A stretch of DNA of 64,000 bases, from positions 2,232,001-2,296,000 of the forward strand of contig CAWAXW010000006.1 in assembly GCA_963786155.1 (NCBI GenBank), written 5' to 3'. The translations under genes and the position numbers were made by a program. The notes under the pieces are model-generated. The model saw nothing but the letters and a program-made list of their open reading frames with translations. It was not told where the DNA came from and made no database searches. This DNA comes from CAWAXW01 sp963786155 (GTDB taxonomy: Bacteria > Actinomycetota > CADDZG01 > WHSQ01). This document shows, piece after piece, positions 45,635-54,639 of this stretch (position 1 is the stretch's first letter; every line of letters starts with the position of its first letter).

Positions 45635-46180
45635 ATGAAGTTCATCACTTACGAGCAGTTCGGAGTCGGCTTCGTGCGCCGAGCGGTGACGTCCGAACGC
45701 GTTGAGCGCGCCATCGCGGAGGTAGCGGGTGACGTGGTCGAGGTTGGACCGATATCGGGCGGGCCCGGCGGTGTCGCCACAGTCAAAGCAAGCGGCAAGG
45801 TCGGCGCTCCCCAGGTGGACCCGGCCGAGGGCGATCTGCTCGCCTTCACCGCGAAACTCCCGATCGACCTCGAGCTAGAGGTACGCCTTGCCGGTGTGCC
45901 GACGCGGTATCAGGGACAGGTCGACGTTCCGCTCGTCATGACGGTTCGAACGGCCGAGCCATTGAGTCTCGTCATCGACATCGAGGAGCTGAATAAGAAA
46001 GACGTCCGGGTCGACCTGCAGTCGACGGACATCCATGGAGGTGTCCTGCAGAAGGTCGGCAACATCGACGACGAGGTCCGAAGCCGGGTAGCGAGCATCG
46101 TCAACAAACGGCTCTCTTCCGAGAAAGCGGTCGAAGCCCGCGTGATCGACATTGGAAAATTGGTAGACAAGGCCTGGTAG
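45635..46180 (+). CDS. Actinobacterial conserved protein of unknown function
   Basis: A 181-residue protein. It opens FITYEQFGVGFVRRAVTSER and carries PIDLELEVRLAGVPTRYQGQ, SLVIDIEELNKKDVRVDLQS and a C-terminal EVRSRVASIVNKRL. The beta-rich middle with lipid-facing pattern and helical ends recalls SMP/TULIP-like or cyclase-like folds, but this is a guess. Similar proteins occur widely in actinobacteria without assigned function. A strong terminator follows 19 bp after its stop. Confidence 0.7.
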   Translation: MKFITYEQFGVGFVRRAVTSERVERAIAEVAGDVVEVGPISGGPGGVATVKASGKVGAPQVDPAEGDLLAFTAKLPIDLELEVRLAGVPTRYQGQVDVPLVMTVRTAEPLSLVIDIEELNKKDVRVDLQSTDIHGGVLQKVGNIDDEVRSRVASIVNKRLSSEKAVEARVIDIGKLVDKAW

Positions 46181-46199
46181 CAACCCGGACGCCAAACTA

Positions 46200-46227
46200 A
46201 AAGGGCCGTCCCGTAGGACGGCCCTTT
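46200..46227. terminator. Bidirectional terminator hairpin
   Basis: Perfect 12-bp stem AAAGGGCCGTCC / GGACGGCCCTTT with a CGTA loop, between convergent genes ending at 46180 and 46250. A-rich on the left and T-rich on the right, it would serve both directions. Confidence 0.9.
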
Positions 46228-46249
46228 AGATCTTGCTGGTAGATAAAGC

Positions 46250-46795
46250 CTAGTCGTCGTGCTTGTCGTGGCCTCTGCCGTCGCGGTCGGAGAACGCAAA
46301 GACCTGACCTCGGATCTCTCCGCCGGAGAACTTACTCGTGTGCACGTTCACGTAAGTGAGGCCGAACGCGGCGGCCCTCAGCACCTCGTTGAGGTTCCCG
46401 GCCTCGATCCCTTGCGCCGGGACGGCCTGGATGTCGGCGGCCTTCACCGTTCCAGTGACGGTCCCCGACGCGGGGCAGGCGGGCTTGCCTCCGCCACCAC
46501 AGAGGAAGGCGACAACCGCTCCGTTGACACCCCTCTGACCAAAGTGGATGTGCGCTGCCTGCGCGGTGCCCTCGAGGTTCGAGTACGACAGCTTGAAGTT
46601 CACCGTCGCGGTGTCTTCGTCGTAGCTGGCCTCGAACTTGCCCACGCCGCTCGTCGAGATAGAAGGGACCTCCGAGTAACCGGTGAGCAGTGCGCGAGCT
46701 CCGGACTTGTCATGGCCGGACGCGGACGGCCCGGCGATCAGCACGATGGTCGCCGAAAGCACGGCGATGAGCGTGAAGATGGAAAGCTTCTTCAT
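46250..46795 (-). CDS. Secreted CHRD-domain protein
   Basis: A 181-residue protein. Signal peptide MKKLSIFTLIAVLSATIVLI...SASG, then a single CHRD domain: LTGYSEVPSISTSGVGKFEA, AAHIHFGQRGVNGAVVAFL and a closing YVNVHTSKFSGGEIRGQV. The HxHxG and NVHT motifs match CHRD. A Cys pair (FLCGGGGKPAC) and an Asp/His-rich tail (RDGRGHDKHDD) could bind metal. Function of bacterial CHRD proteins is unknown. GGATCCTCC gives its ribosome site (AGGAGGATCC). Confidence 0.87.
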   Translation of the reverse strand: MKKLSIFTLIAVLSATIVLIAGPSASGHDKSGARALLTGYSEVPSISTSGVGKFEASYDEDTATVNFKLSYSNLEGTAQAAHIHFGQRGVNGAVVAFLCGGGGKPACPASGTVTGTVKAADIQAVPAQGIEAGNLNEVLRAAAFGLTYVNVHTSKFSGGEIRGQVFAFSDRDGRGHDKHDD

Positions 46796-46931
46796 GGATC
46801 CTCCTGATGGATTACGAAAACGGACTACCGACCCCCAGCGAATGCCGGCCGTGCCTCACCTCCCCACAGGTGCCAACGAGCGACCGATATTACCGAAAAA
46901 AGTAGAAATCTTCCAATAACTAGCAATGGTT

Positions 46932-47720
46932 CTAGAAAGGGCAGCCCAGGGCGAGCCAGCGCCTGGCCGCCGCCACGTCGCCCTCGATCTCGACAACGTC
47001 TGGGGAGGCGCGGCCCCCGAAGAGCCTCAACAGCTCGATCCCATTCGCCGCCACCGTGCATTGCTGGCCGGTCCCGGCGCTGTAGTGACCGCCCGCGGCC
47101 CCACTCAGCTCGAGTCGAGCGTCGGCCTTGGATCGATTGGCCCAGTCGCACCAGCAATCCTCAATGATGCGCCGGTCGGAAGGTGTGACGACGAGGTCGC
47201 GGCCGACCGCACGGGATATGTCGATCCTGTGCATGAGGGAGTCCCGGGAAAAGATGATGTCCATGAAAAAACGGCCGGAGCCCACTCCAACCCCCGGCGC
47301 GTAATAAGGGATCGCTTTACCCACACGCCCCAAGCGGTTCCGCACTTTCCCAAGCCGTGGAAGACCGCTCTCCATCGCAGCCAACAATCGGTCATGGGAG
47401 AGACCACGACGCTCGGACACCTGGAATTCGTTCTGGGCCGTGAGCACATCGCCATAGGTGCGTATGCCCTTCACGGCCGCGGCACTCTGCCGGCGCAACT
47501 CGCCGAACGACGTCAAGCACTCCGCCCAGCCCACCAGGTGGGCAACGATGTCACGCACCTTCCATCCTTCGCAGTCAGTGGGCGCTTCCCACTCCCATTC
47601 CTGGAGGGAGCGCAGCAGATCCAACATGGAATCGTTCAGGTCGGATGCAAGAGCCATGGCCTCGGCGTGGCCGATGGGCTCCATACGATCGAGGCGCACT
47701 ACGCCTTCAAGCCTGCTCAT
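46932..47720 (-). CDS. DinB/mycothiol-dependent maleylpyruvate isomerase-family protein
   Basis: About 262 residues. TIGR03083-type start (MLDLLRSLQEWEWEAPTDCE, then GWKVRDIVAHLVGWAECL with the metal-ligand His) and a middle HRIDISRAVGRDLVVTPSD, with a C-terminal SCP2-like domain. Such proteins use mycothiol or bind metal in thiol transfer. ATG 47720 overlaps the stop of the metallo-hydrolase/rhodanese gene (ATGA), placing it in a sulfur-handling operon. Confidence 0.82.
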   Translation of the reverse strand: MSRLEGVVRLDRMEPIGHAEAMALASDLNDSMLDLLRSLQEWEWEAPTDCEGWKVRDIVAHLVGWAECLTSFGELRRQSAAAVKGIRTYGDVLTAQNEFQVSERRGLSHDRLLAAMESGLPRLGKVRNRLGRVGKAIPYYAPGVGVGSGRFFMDIIFSRDSLMHRIDISRAVGRDLVVTPSDRRIIEDCWCDWANRSKADARLELSGAAGGHYSAGTGQQCTVAANGIELLRLFGGRASPDVVEIEGDVAAARRWLALGCPF

Positions 47721-49111
47721 CTTTCTGTCGGGAACCCCGAGTTGTTCCATGCGCTCATCCCTCCGGAAACATTGAGAACGTCCGCGATCCCGTGTCGTTT
47801 CAGCAAGCTGGTTGCGACCGAAGACCGATAGCCGCTGCCGCAAACCACCGCGACGGGCTTGTTGCGTGGGACATCCGCGATGCGATCCGGTAGCTCGGCC
47901 GCCGTTATGAACGTCGCTCCCGGGATGTGCCCACTCATCCACTCGGAAGGTTGACGGACATCGAGGACCTCCACCTCCGAGGTCTCGAGCATCGAAAGCA
48001 ACTGTCTTACCGTCACCGTTGGGACCGGCTCCATCTCGTAGCCCGCTGCTCGCCAGGCGAACATCCCGCCGGCCAGCCACCCAACCGGCAACTCGTATCC
48101 GATGCGCAACAACTGCCACGCGGCGTCCCACAACTCCTCGGGGCCGTCGAGAACCAACAACACCTCTGCATCCTCGGGCAGGACGCTGCCGGCCCACGTA
48201 GCGAAGCTGGATCCGAGGCCCACATTCAGCGCGTTAGGAATGTGGCCTCCCGCGAACGCTTCGGGAGAGCGCGCGTCCACGACGATCGCGCCCGATCGTT
48301 GCCGATCCCTGAATGCATCGGGCCTGAGTGCCGGTGGCTCGGCAAGCACACCGAGAGCATTCACACCTTCGAGGTTCTGCTTGCGCATGCGACGCCAGTA
48401 CGAAGGCACTGCCGGCAGATTGTCGAGACGGATGCACTCCTCCACGAATTCCTCCGTCGAGGAGATGCGCGACACGACTGCATTTGTCTTCTTTTCGTAA
48501 CCGACGGTGGTGGACAGCCGGCTCCCGATGTTGCCGCCACACAGAGAACCCGAGACGTGGGTCGGGAAAACCAGTAGGTGATCGGGAAGGCGCCAGAGGA
48601 TCCGCTCCTGGATCGTGTGGCAGAAGACGCGCGCCGCTTCCTTGGCTTCGGCCGGCCCTCCCAACAGATCGGGGCGTCCGATGTCGCCCACCAGCAACGC
48701 TCCCCCAGACAAGAGCAGCGCGGGATCGGGGCCGGCAGCACCGTCGTACACGACGAGGCTGACGTGCTCGGGCGTATGACCGGGCGTGTGGATGATCTCG
48801 AAGCCGAGTTCGTCCAACTCGATCACCTGACCGTCCTTCACGGGCGTGTGGTCGTATCCGAGATGGGCATCGGTGTAGCCGAGAAGGTCGACGTCCTGCC
48901 TGAGCGCGAGCTCGGTCAATCCACTCAAGTAGTCGTTGTGACCATGCGTGTCGATCGCGTGCACGATCCGTAGACCCTGCTCCCTCGCCTCATCGAAATA
49001 GATGCCGACGTCGCGCCTGGGATCCACGACCAGCGCCTTGCCCGTTCGCTCGTCTCCGATGAGATAGGACGCATGCCCGAGACTCTGGAGATAGAACTGC
49101 TTGAAGAACAT
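47717..49111 (-). CDS. Metallo-beta-lactamase fold / double rhodanese protein (persulfide dioxygenase-like)
   Basis: About 464 residues. N-terminal MBL domain: SLGHASYLIGD, metal motif DTHGHNDYLSG (H-x-H-x-D-Y), HTPGHTPEHVSLVVYDG, LLVGDIGRPDLLGG and THVSGSLCGGNIGSRLS, the ETHE1/CstB-like pattern. Two rhodanese domains follow: the first (VVDARSPEAFAGGHIPNALN) has no clear Cys, while the second (VLDVRQPSEWMSGHIPGATF) has VVCGSGYRS with the active Cys. Likely oxidises glutathione- or mycothiol-type persulfides and passes sulfane sulfur. It starts at the stop of a lone rhodanese gene (TGATG). Confidence 0.85.
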   Translation of the reverse strand: MFFKQFYLQSLGHASYLIGDERTGKALVVDPRRDVGIYFDEAREQGLRIVHAIDTHGHNDYLSGLTELALRQDVDLLGYTDAHLGYDHTPVKDGQVIELDELGFEIIHTPGHTPEHVSLVVYDGAAGPDPALLLSGGALLVGDIGRPDLLGGPAEAKEAARVFCHTIQERILWRLPDHLLVFPTHVSGSLCGGNIGSRLSTTVGYEKKTNAVVSRISSTEEFVEECIRLDNLPAVPSYWRRMRKQNLEGVNALGVLAEPPALRPDAFRDRQRSGAIVVDARSPEAFAGGHIPNALNVGLGSSFATWAGSVLPEDAEVLLVLDGPEELWDAAWQLLRIGYELPVGWLAGGMFAWRAAGYEMEPVPTVTVRQLLSMLETSEVEVLDVRQPSEWMSGHIPGATFITAAELPDRIADVPRNKPVAVVCGSGYRSSVATSLLKRHGIADVLNVSGGMSAWNNSGFPTER

Positions 49112-49470
49112 CAGATGAGTGTGCCCTCGCCCCCGGCGTCGTCGCCCAGGGGCAATCCGGCCAGTTGCCATGCGAGCAGGCCTCCGACCAGATTGTGTGC
49201 GTCCATGCCCTGACCTCGCAGCCACCGGGCTGCCATCTCGCTACGCGACCCGACTTTGCAGACGGCGACGATCTTTCGATCCGAAGGCACTTCGTCCACC
49301 CTCGCCGACAGTTCCATCAGGGGGATGTGGACGGACCCATCGATGCGGCCCGCATCCCATTCCTGGAACTCACGAACGTCGACAAACGTGATCGACTCGC
49401 GCTGATCCCACGCTTGCTTGGCCTCCACATCAGCGAGGCTATCCCGTCCCTCGAACGAGGCGCCCCTCAC
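49111..49470 (-). CDS. Single-domain rhodanese
   Basis: About 119 residues. FVDVREFQEWDAGRIDGSVH (CH2A-like), active-site loop VAVCKVGSRSEMAA with the catalytic Cys and Arg, and ending NLVGGLLAWQLAGLPL. It probably accepts or donates sulfane sulfur to the downstream MBL-rhodanese protein, with which it overlaps. GTG 49470 is the start; the divergent RpiB-like gene begins 19 bp away, so the promoters overlap. Confidence 0.87.
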   Translation of the reverse strand: MRGASFEGRDSLADVEAKQAWDQRESITFVDVREFQEWDAGRIDGSVHIPLMELSARVDEVPSDRKIVAVCKVGSRSEMAARWLRGQGMDAHNLVGGLLAWQLAGLPLGDDAGGEGTLI

Positions 49471-49489
49471 CCCCTATGCTCGATCTCAC

Positions 49490-49915
49490 ATGAAGATCGC
49501 GCTTGGATCAGACGAGAGAACACTCCTGACCGACGAGGTCGAGAAGGAACTGCGCAACCGCGGCCACGAGGTGATCATGTCCGGCCCGCCGGCGGGTCAA
49601 GACCTGCAATGGACCGACGTCTCGCATGCAGTGGCGCGTCAAGTTGCGAACGGCGAAGCCGAGACGGCAGTGCTGATGTGTTGGACGGGGACCGGCTCGT
49701 CGATCGCCGCGAACAAGGTGCCGGGCGTACGGGCCGCGCTGTGCACCGATGCGGCAACGGCCGAAGGCGCGCGCCGCTGGAACGATGCCAACGTCCTTGT
49801 GATGAGCTTGCGCCTCACGAGCGTGCCTGTCGCGATCGAGATGCTTGATGCGTGGTTCGCCGCCGAGCCCGACCCTTCGGAAGCGGACAACATCGCTCGG
49901 GTTGAGGAAGTCTGA
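49490..49915 (+). CDS. rpiB: RpiB/LacAB-family sugar-phosphate isomerase
   Basis: A 141-residue protein. Catalytic Cys64 (VLMCWTGTGSSIAANKVPG) aligns with RpiB Cys66 and is followed by the ANKVPGVRAAL motif. The usual N-terminal SDHAG is SDERT here, so the ring-opening histidine is missing. DANVLVMSLR replaces the usual NVL(C/A)LG. It may isomerise another aldose phosphate or be a regulatory relative. ATG 49490. Confidence 0.75.
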   Translation: MKIALGSDERTLLTDEVEKELRNRGHEVIMSGPPAGQDLQWTDVSHAVARQVANGEAETAVLMCWTGTGSSIAANKVPGVRAALCTDAATAEGARRWNDANVLVMSLRLTSVPVAIEMLDAWFAAEPDPSEADNIARVEEV

Positions 49916-49923
49916 TCGCTCCT

Positions 49924-50826
49924 TTGCATGCGATCGAGATAAGGGGCCTAACCAAGTCCTACGGCACTACCGAGGCCGTGCGGGGCGTCGATATGGCGAT
50001 CGCTCGTGGTGAGGTCTTCTCTCTGCTGGGACCGAACGGAGCCGGCAAGACCACGACCGTCGAGATCTGCGAGGGCCACCGGCGCCCGACCTCCGGTGAG
50101 GTAAGCGTCCTCGGCCATGACCCTTCCAAGAACGAGCGCGCCTTCAAGGACCGCATCGGGATCGTCTTGCAGGAGACCGGTGTCGAGCGCTTCCTCACGG
50201 TTGCCGAAGTGATCGACCGCTTCCGCGGCTATTACCCGAACCCCCGACCCCGAGACGAGGTCATCGAGCTGGTGGGCTTGGCCGAGCAACGCGACACGCT
50301 CGTCCGCAAGCTCTCGGGTGGGCAGCAGCGCCGGCTCGACGTTGCGATCGGCCTCGCCGGAAATCCCGAGCTGCTGTTCCTGGATGAGCCGACCACTGGT
50401 TTCGACCCCACCGCAAGGCGCAGCGCGTGGGAGATGATCCGCAACCTGCGCTCTCTGGGTGTGACGGTGTTCCTGACTACGCACTATATGGACGAGGCGC
50501 AGACTCTCGCCGATCGCGTCGCGATAATCGCGCGCGGTCGCATCGTCGCCGAGGGCACCCCGGCAGAGCTGTCCGCGCGCGTTGGAGACGTCGGCACGAC
50601 GGTGTCGACCATCGCTCCGGCAGATTCCTCGGGATTACCGGCGGGGGCAGAGTTGGAGGGCCATCGGATCGTCTATCGCACTAACGAGCCGACCAAGCTG
50701 CTGCATGAGCTGACGGGTTGGGCGCTCGCCCACGCGACGGAGTTGGAAGGATTGACGGTTGCTCAGCCGACCTTGGAAGACATCTACCTGCAGCTGACCG
50801 CTGAAGCCGAGGAAGTAGCCGAATGA
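49924..50826 (+). CDS. ABC-2 transporter ATP-binding protein
   Basis: About 300 residues. Walker A GPNGAGKTTT, signature KLSGGQQRRLDVA, Walker B LLFLDEPTTGFDPTAR and H-loop FLTTHYMDEAQ, all standard for CcmA/DrrA-type exporters. The C-terminal extension includes an accessory domain (IAPADSSGLPAGAELEGHRI). TTG 49924 is the only good in-frame start. Followed by its permease with ATGA overlap. Confidence 0.9.
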   Translation: MHAIEIRGLTKSYGTTEAVRGVDMAIARGEVFSLLGPNGAGKTTTVEICEGHRRPTSGEVSVLGHDPSKNERAFKDRIGIVLQETGVERFLTVAEVIDRFRGYYPNPRPRDEVIELVGLAEQRDTLVRKLSGGQQRRLDVAIGLAGNPELLFLDEPTTGFDPTARRSAWEMIRNLRSLGVTVFLTTHYMDEAQTLADRVAIIARGRIVAEGTPAELSARVGDVGTTVSTIAPADSSGLPAGAELEGHRIVYRTNEPTKLLHELTGWALAHATELEGLTVAQPTLEDIYLQLTAEAEEVAE

Positions 50827-51593
50827 GGGGACTTCCTCTGCTCGCAACGCAGGTCGGGTTCGAGAACAAGGCGTTCTGGCGCAACCCAGCGGCCGCGTTC
50901 TTCACCTTCATCTTCCCGATCATGTTCCTCGTGTTACTGACTGGGCTCTTCACCGACGAAGTCGATATCTATGGTCCACCCACGAGTGCCGCCACATTCT
51001 TTACGCCGGCCATCGCATCCTTCGCCGTCATATCCGCCTCGTTCACGAATCTCGCCATCACCGTGTCATTCAATCGCGACGAAGGCGTGCTCAAGCGCGT
51101 GCGTGGGACCCCTCTTCGCCCTTCCACCTACATGGCGAGCCGCGTCATCCACTCGACGGTCATCGCGCTCGTGCTGATGGCGGTCGTGACTCTCTTCGGG
51201 GCGGTGTTCTATGGAGTCGATGTTCCCACCGAGACCGCCCCGGCCCTGATAGTCAGTGTCGTTATCGGAGCAGGTGCATTTTGCGCGCTTGGGCTCGCGC
51301 TCACGTCGATCATCCCGAATGCAGATGCAGCTCCACCGATCGTCAATGCGGTGGTCATCCCGCTGTCGTTCATCTCCGGGATGTTCGTCCCGCTCGACGA
51401 TCCCCCAAAGTGGATTGAAGTCATTGGAAACATCTTTCCCTTCAAGCACTTCGCGGATGCGATGAAGGCCGCGTTCGATCCCTTCGCCACCGGAAGCGGC
51501 TTCGAATGGGCCGACCTCGCAGTGGTCGCGGCGTGGGGACTCGTCGGGATCGTCCTCGCGATCAGATACTTCAGCTGGGAGCCGCGCCGGTAA
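50823..51593 (+). CDS. ABC-2 type permease
   Basis: A 256-residue, six-segment membrane protein. N-terminal NKAFWRNPAAAFFTFIFPIM, an RGTPLRPSTYMASRV cytoplasmic loop, and FISGMFVPLDDPPKWIEVIG near the C-terminus, the ABC2_membrane signature. Together with the previous ATPase it forms a DrrAB-like exporter. The substrate is unknown; the next three genes (two esterases and an ATP-grasp) follow after 10 bp and might make it. Confidence 0.88.
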   Translation: MRGLPLLATQVGFENKAFWRNPAAAFFTFIFPIMFLVLLTGLFTDEVDIYGPPTSAATFFTPAIASFAVISASFTNLAITVSFNRDEGVLKRVRGTPLRPSTYMASRVIHSTVIALVLMAVVTLFGAVFYGVDVPTETAPALIVSVVIGAGAFCALGLALTSIIPNADAAPPIVNAVVIPLSFISGMFVPLDDPPKWIEVIGNIFPFKHFADAMKAAFDPFATGSGFEWADLAVVAAWGLVGIVLAIRYFSWEPRR

Positions 51594-51603
51594 GGTGCCG
51601 CCG

Positions 51604-52676
51604 ATGACAAATGAGGTAGGGCCCGTAGTGGGGCCGAGACATATCGACTTCTCGGTTGTCGATCCCGATCACGATCTCGAGAGCGTGCGTCTGTGGCAGG
51701 ACGTGGCTCGGCCGCGGCTCGGTCCCGAGTTCGTGAGGTTCGCCAACTCGGATCGGTGGTCGTTGGCCCTTCCGCGCCCCGAGGCGGACCGGATCGAATA
51801 TCAATTCGAGATCCGCCATCGCGATGGCTCGAGCGAGGTCACTTGCGATCCGGCGAACCCGAATCGGGCCCCCGGCCCTTTTGGCGACCGTTCGGTGATC
51901 GAGTTCCCCGAGTACCGGCATCCGTCGTGGCTCGGCCGGGACGAGGTCGGAGGGGAGCTGACGGCGCTCGAGATCCGGCTGAGATCCTGCGAGCGCGCAT
52001 CGAGGCTCTGATCTGGGCCCCCGAGGACACCGGTGCTGAGGCTCCCCTGCCTTTATTGGTCGCGCACGATGGGCCGGAGTACGCCGAATACTCATCGCTC
52101 CTCAATTACTTACGGACCCAGATGGCGGCTGGAGAGCTCCCGCCCATGCGTGTGGCACTCATCCCACCGCCGGGCGACCGAGATCAGAGCTATTCGGCGT
52201 CGGCCGCGTACGCCAGGTCGTTGGTCCACGAGATCCTCCCGGCTATCGCTCGCGTCGCCCCGACGCCGCACGGTCGCAGCATGAGGATCGGGATGGGTGC
52301 CAGCCTCGGGGGACTCGCCATGCTGCACGTCCACCGCTACAACCCCGCCTCTTTCGGTGCTCTGTACCTCCAATCGGGCAGCTTCTTCCGCCAGCGATTC
52401 GATCGACATGAGTCGGGATTCGTCCGGTTCCGCAGGATCTCTCGATTCGTGGGTCAGGTTCTGAGCGCCCCCGACTGGACTCATCCGATCAGGGTCACGA
52501 TGACTTGCGGCGCGGCCGAGGAGAACCTCACGAATAACAGGGCTGTCGCGGCAGCTTTGCAACAGCAGGATTACGAAGTGGTATTCCAGGAAAACAGAGA
52601 TGCACATAACTGGATAGCGTGGCGGGACACGTTCGACCCCTGCCTTGGAATGCTCCTCAGGGAGATGTGGACATGA
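51604..52676 (+). CDS. Enterochelin esterase-like alpha/beta hydrolase, one frameshift
   Basis: The N-terminal E-set-like domain (SVVDPDHDLESVRLWQDVA, LPRPEADRIEYQFEIRHRDG) and the C-terminal catalytic domain are in different frames joined near 51973. The hydrolase has LPLLVAHDGPEYAEYSSLL, nucleophile elbow GMGASLGGLAML (GxSxGG) and a C-terminal catalytic His in ENRDAHNWIAWRD, as in Fes/esterase D-like enzymes. Repaired length is about 357 residues. Stop overlaps the next esterase (ATGA). Confidence 0.8.
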
Positions 52677-53413
52677 GACGAGATCACGTACGGCTGTACT
52701 CACCGGCCATCGGAGGCGACGGCGGTGTGGTCGCGTACGGACATTTCGGCCGTCCACTTCTCGTCTTCCCCTCGCAAGAGGGGAACTGCTGGGACTACGA
52801 GGATCGAGGGATGATCGGAGCGATCTCGGGCCTCATCGAAGACGGACGCGTGAAGGTCTACTGCATCGACAGCTTCGATGGGTCTTCCTGGCACCGGGAA
52901 GGTCTCTCGTTAGAGGACAGGGCCAAGCTGCACCTCTTGTACGAGGACTGGATCCTCAACCAGGTCGTCCCGTTCATCTTCGACGACAGCGCGGGCGACG
53001 CCGAGATCATCGCCACCGGATGCAGTTTCGGCGCCTATCACTCGGCGAACTTCGCCCTCCGCAGAGCCGACCTGTTCCCCGTCGCCATCTGTCAGAGCGG
53101 GGTCTACGACGTCTCGAAGATTGCAGGCGGCGAGCGAGGCGATACGGTCTACTTCAACAATCCGATGGACTACGTCTCGCATCTCGACGGGGACCACCTC
53201 GAGTGGCTGCGAAGCCGGGTGAACCTGTTGCTCGTCTGCGGGCAAGGCCAGTGGGAGGACACGACCGGAGCCTTGGACAGCACGAAAGCGTTCGCACACA
53301 TCCTGGCCTCCAAGGGCCTTAACCACGAGGTTGACCTGTGGGGCCACGACGTCCCCCACGACTGGCCCTCGTGGCGCAACCAGATCGCCCACCACCTCCC
53401 GAGGTTCTGCTGA
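52673..53413 (+). CDS. Esterase (EstA/Fes-like alpha/beta hydrolase)
   Basis: About 246 residues. YGHFGRPLLVFPSQEGNCWD, a strand with VYCIDSFDGSSWH, nucleophile elbow ATGCSFGAYHSANFALR (GxSxG reads GCSFG) and catalytic His in WGHDVPHDWPSWR. This is the family PF00756 layout. It lies between another esterase and an ATP-grasp enzyme with ATGA and TGATG overlaps, so all three are translated together. Likely hydrolyses or transacylates an ester intermediate. Confidence 0.83.
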   Translation: MRRDHVRLYSPAIGGDGGVVAYGHFGRPLLVFPSQEGNCWDYEDRGMIGAISGLIEDGRVKVYCIDSFDGSSWHREGLSLEDRAKLHLLYEDWILNQVVPFIFDDSAGDAEIIATGCSFGAYHSANFALRRADLFPVAICQSGVYDVSKIAGGERGDTVYFNNPMDYVSHLDGDHLEWLRSRVNLLLVCGQGQWEDTTGALDSTKAFAHILASKGLNHEVDLWGHDVPHDWPSWRNQIAHHLPRFC

Positions 53414-54639
53414 TGCCGAACCATCTTGTGGGGATGCTGCTCGGCACGGAAGAGGATTGGCCGAACGCGTTCGAAACGTTCATGCGCCGCCTGGATCCCA
53501 AGGTCAGCTACAAGGGCGAGACCCATACGTTCTCGACCGAGCGCATCACGATCGAGCCGTTCGACCTGCGCATGGTCCCTCGCCATGACTTCGTGATCGA
53601 CCGGCTCGCCCACTGGTACTACGTGCCGCGCGAGTGGGTGAAGAAAGCCGCGCTCATGAACGACGTCTACATCGTCAACAACCCATTCACGTTCCAAGCG
53701 ATGGAGAAGCACGCGGCTTACTGCGCCATGATGCGGTGCGGGCTGAAGGTCCCCGACACTTGGATGATGCCGTTCAAGAAGCCGCCCGAGAACGAGCGGT
53801 TCCCCTACACGGCAGCGAAGTACAACCTCCCCTTCCGCCTGGAAGACGCGGCCCACTCGGTGGGATACCCCCTCTACATGAAGCCGTTTGATGGGGGGGC
53901 CTGGGTAGGCGTCACTCGCATCGCGAACGACGAGCAGCTACATCGGCGATATGACGAGTCCGGCGAACGCCTGATGCACCTGCAGAAGTCGGTCGAGGAT
54001 TTCGACGTCTTCGCTCGCAGCCTGTCGATCGGGGCCGAGACGATGGTGATGCGATACGAGCCGGACAAGCCCCTTCACGATCGCTATCAGGTCGACCACG
54101 GCTTTCTGAGCCCCGATCTGGGGGTCGAGGCCGTGACGATCAGCAAGCTCGTCAATGCATTCTTCTTATGGGAGTACAACTCGTGCGAGATGATCATCAA
54201 AGGCGACGAGGTGTACCCGATCGACTACGCCAACGCATGTCCGGATACATCGCTGATCAGCCTTCACTACTACTTCCCCTGGGCGATCAAGACCCTTGCC
54301 AAGTGGGCGATCTTCACCACAACCACGGGGCGACGCATGACCGTGGATCAGACCACGAGGAAGTACTTCGACGTCGGCGACCGCACCGACCTCACGTACG
54401 AAGAGAAGCTCGAGGAGTACCGCGCGCTGACCGATGAGCACTTCGCGAGCGCAGAGTACGAGGAGTTCTGCGCCGAACACCTCGGCAACGTTGACGAGGC
54501 GATGGTGGAGTTCGTGAGCGACCAGGAGTTCGATCGCCTATTGGTCGACACCATCAAAGACGCTTTCCCCGCGCACGAGCACGACAAGTTCATCGAGCAC
54601 TACAGGGGACTGCTCGGCGCGTGGGCGAAGGATCAGTAA
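53413..54639 (+). CDS. ATP-grasp ligase of unknown product
   Basis: A 408-residue ATP-grasp enzyme. ATP-contact lysine region GYPLYMKPFDGGAWVGVTRI, the adenine-side stretch ETMVMRYEPDKP and metal-binding core VYPIDYANACPDTSLIS. A helical C-terminal domain (EEYRALTDEHFASAEYEEF...) is added. RimK/D-Ala-D-Ala-ligase-type chemistry (acyl phosphate, then amide or ester bond) is expected. It is coupled to two esterases. The start ATG 53413 is inside the TGATG junction. Product unknown. Confidence 0.8.
   Translation: MPNHLVGMLLGTEEDWPNAFETFMRRLDPKVSYKGETHTFSTERITIEPFDLRMVPRHDFVIDRLAHWYYVPREWVKKAALMNDVYIVNNPFTFQAMEKHAAYCAMMRCGLKVPDTWMMPFKKPPENERFPYTAAKYNLPFRLEDAAHSVGYPLYMKPFDGGAWVGVTRIANDEQLHRRYDESGERLMHLQKSVEDFDVFARSLSIGAETMVMRYEPDKPLHDRYQVDHGFLSPDLGVEAVTISKLVNAFFLWEYNSCEMIIKGDEVYPIDYANACPDTSLISLHYYFPWAIKTLAKWAIFTTTTGRRMTVDQTTRKYFDVGDRTDLTYEEKLEEYRALTDEHFASAEYEEFCAEHLGNVDEAMVEFVSDQEFDRLLVDTIKDAFPAHEHDKFIEHYRGLLGAWAKDQ

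Noticed and set aside
47717..49111. MBL domain considered inactive because the metal motif ends in Tyr, not His
   Set aside because: Related MBL-rhodanese proteins with HND(Y/F) at this point are common, and other ligands are intact, so activity is still likely.
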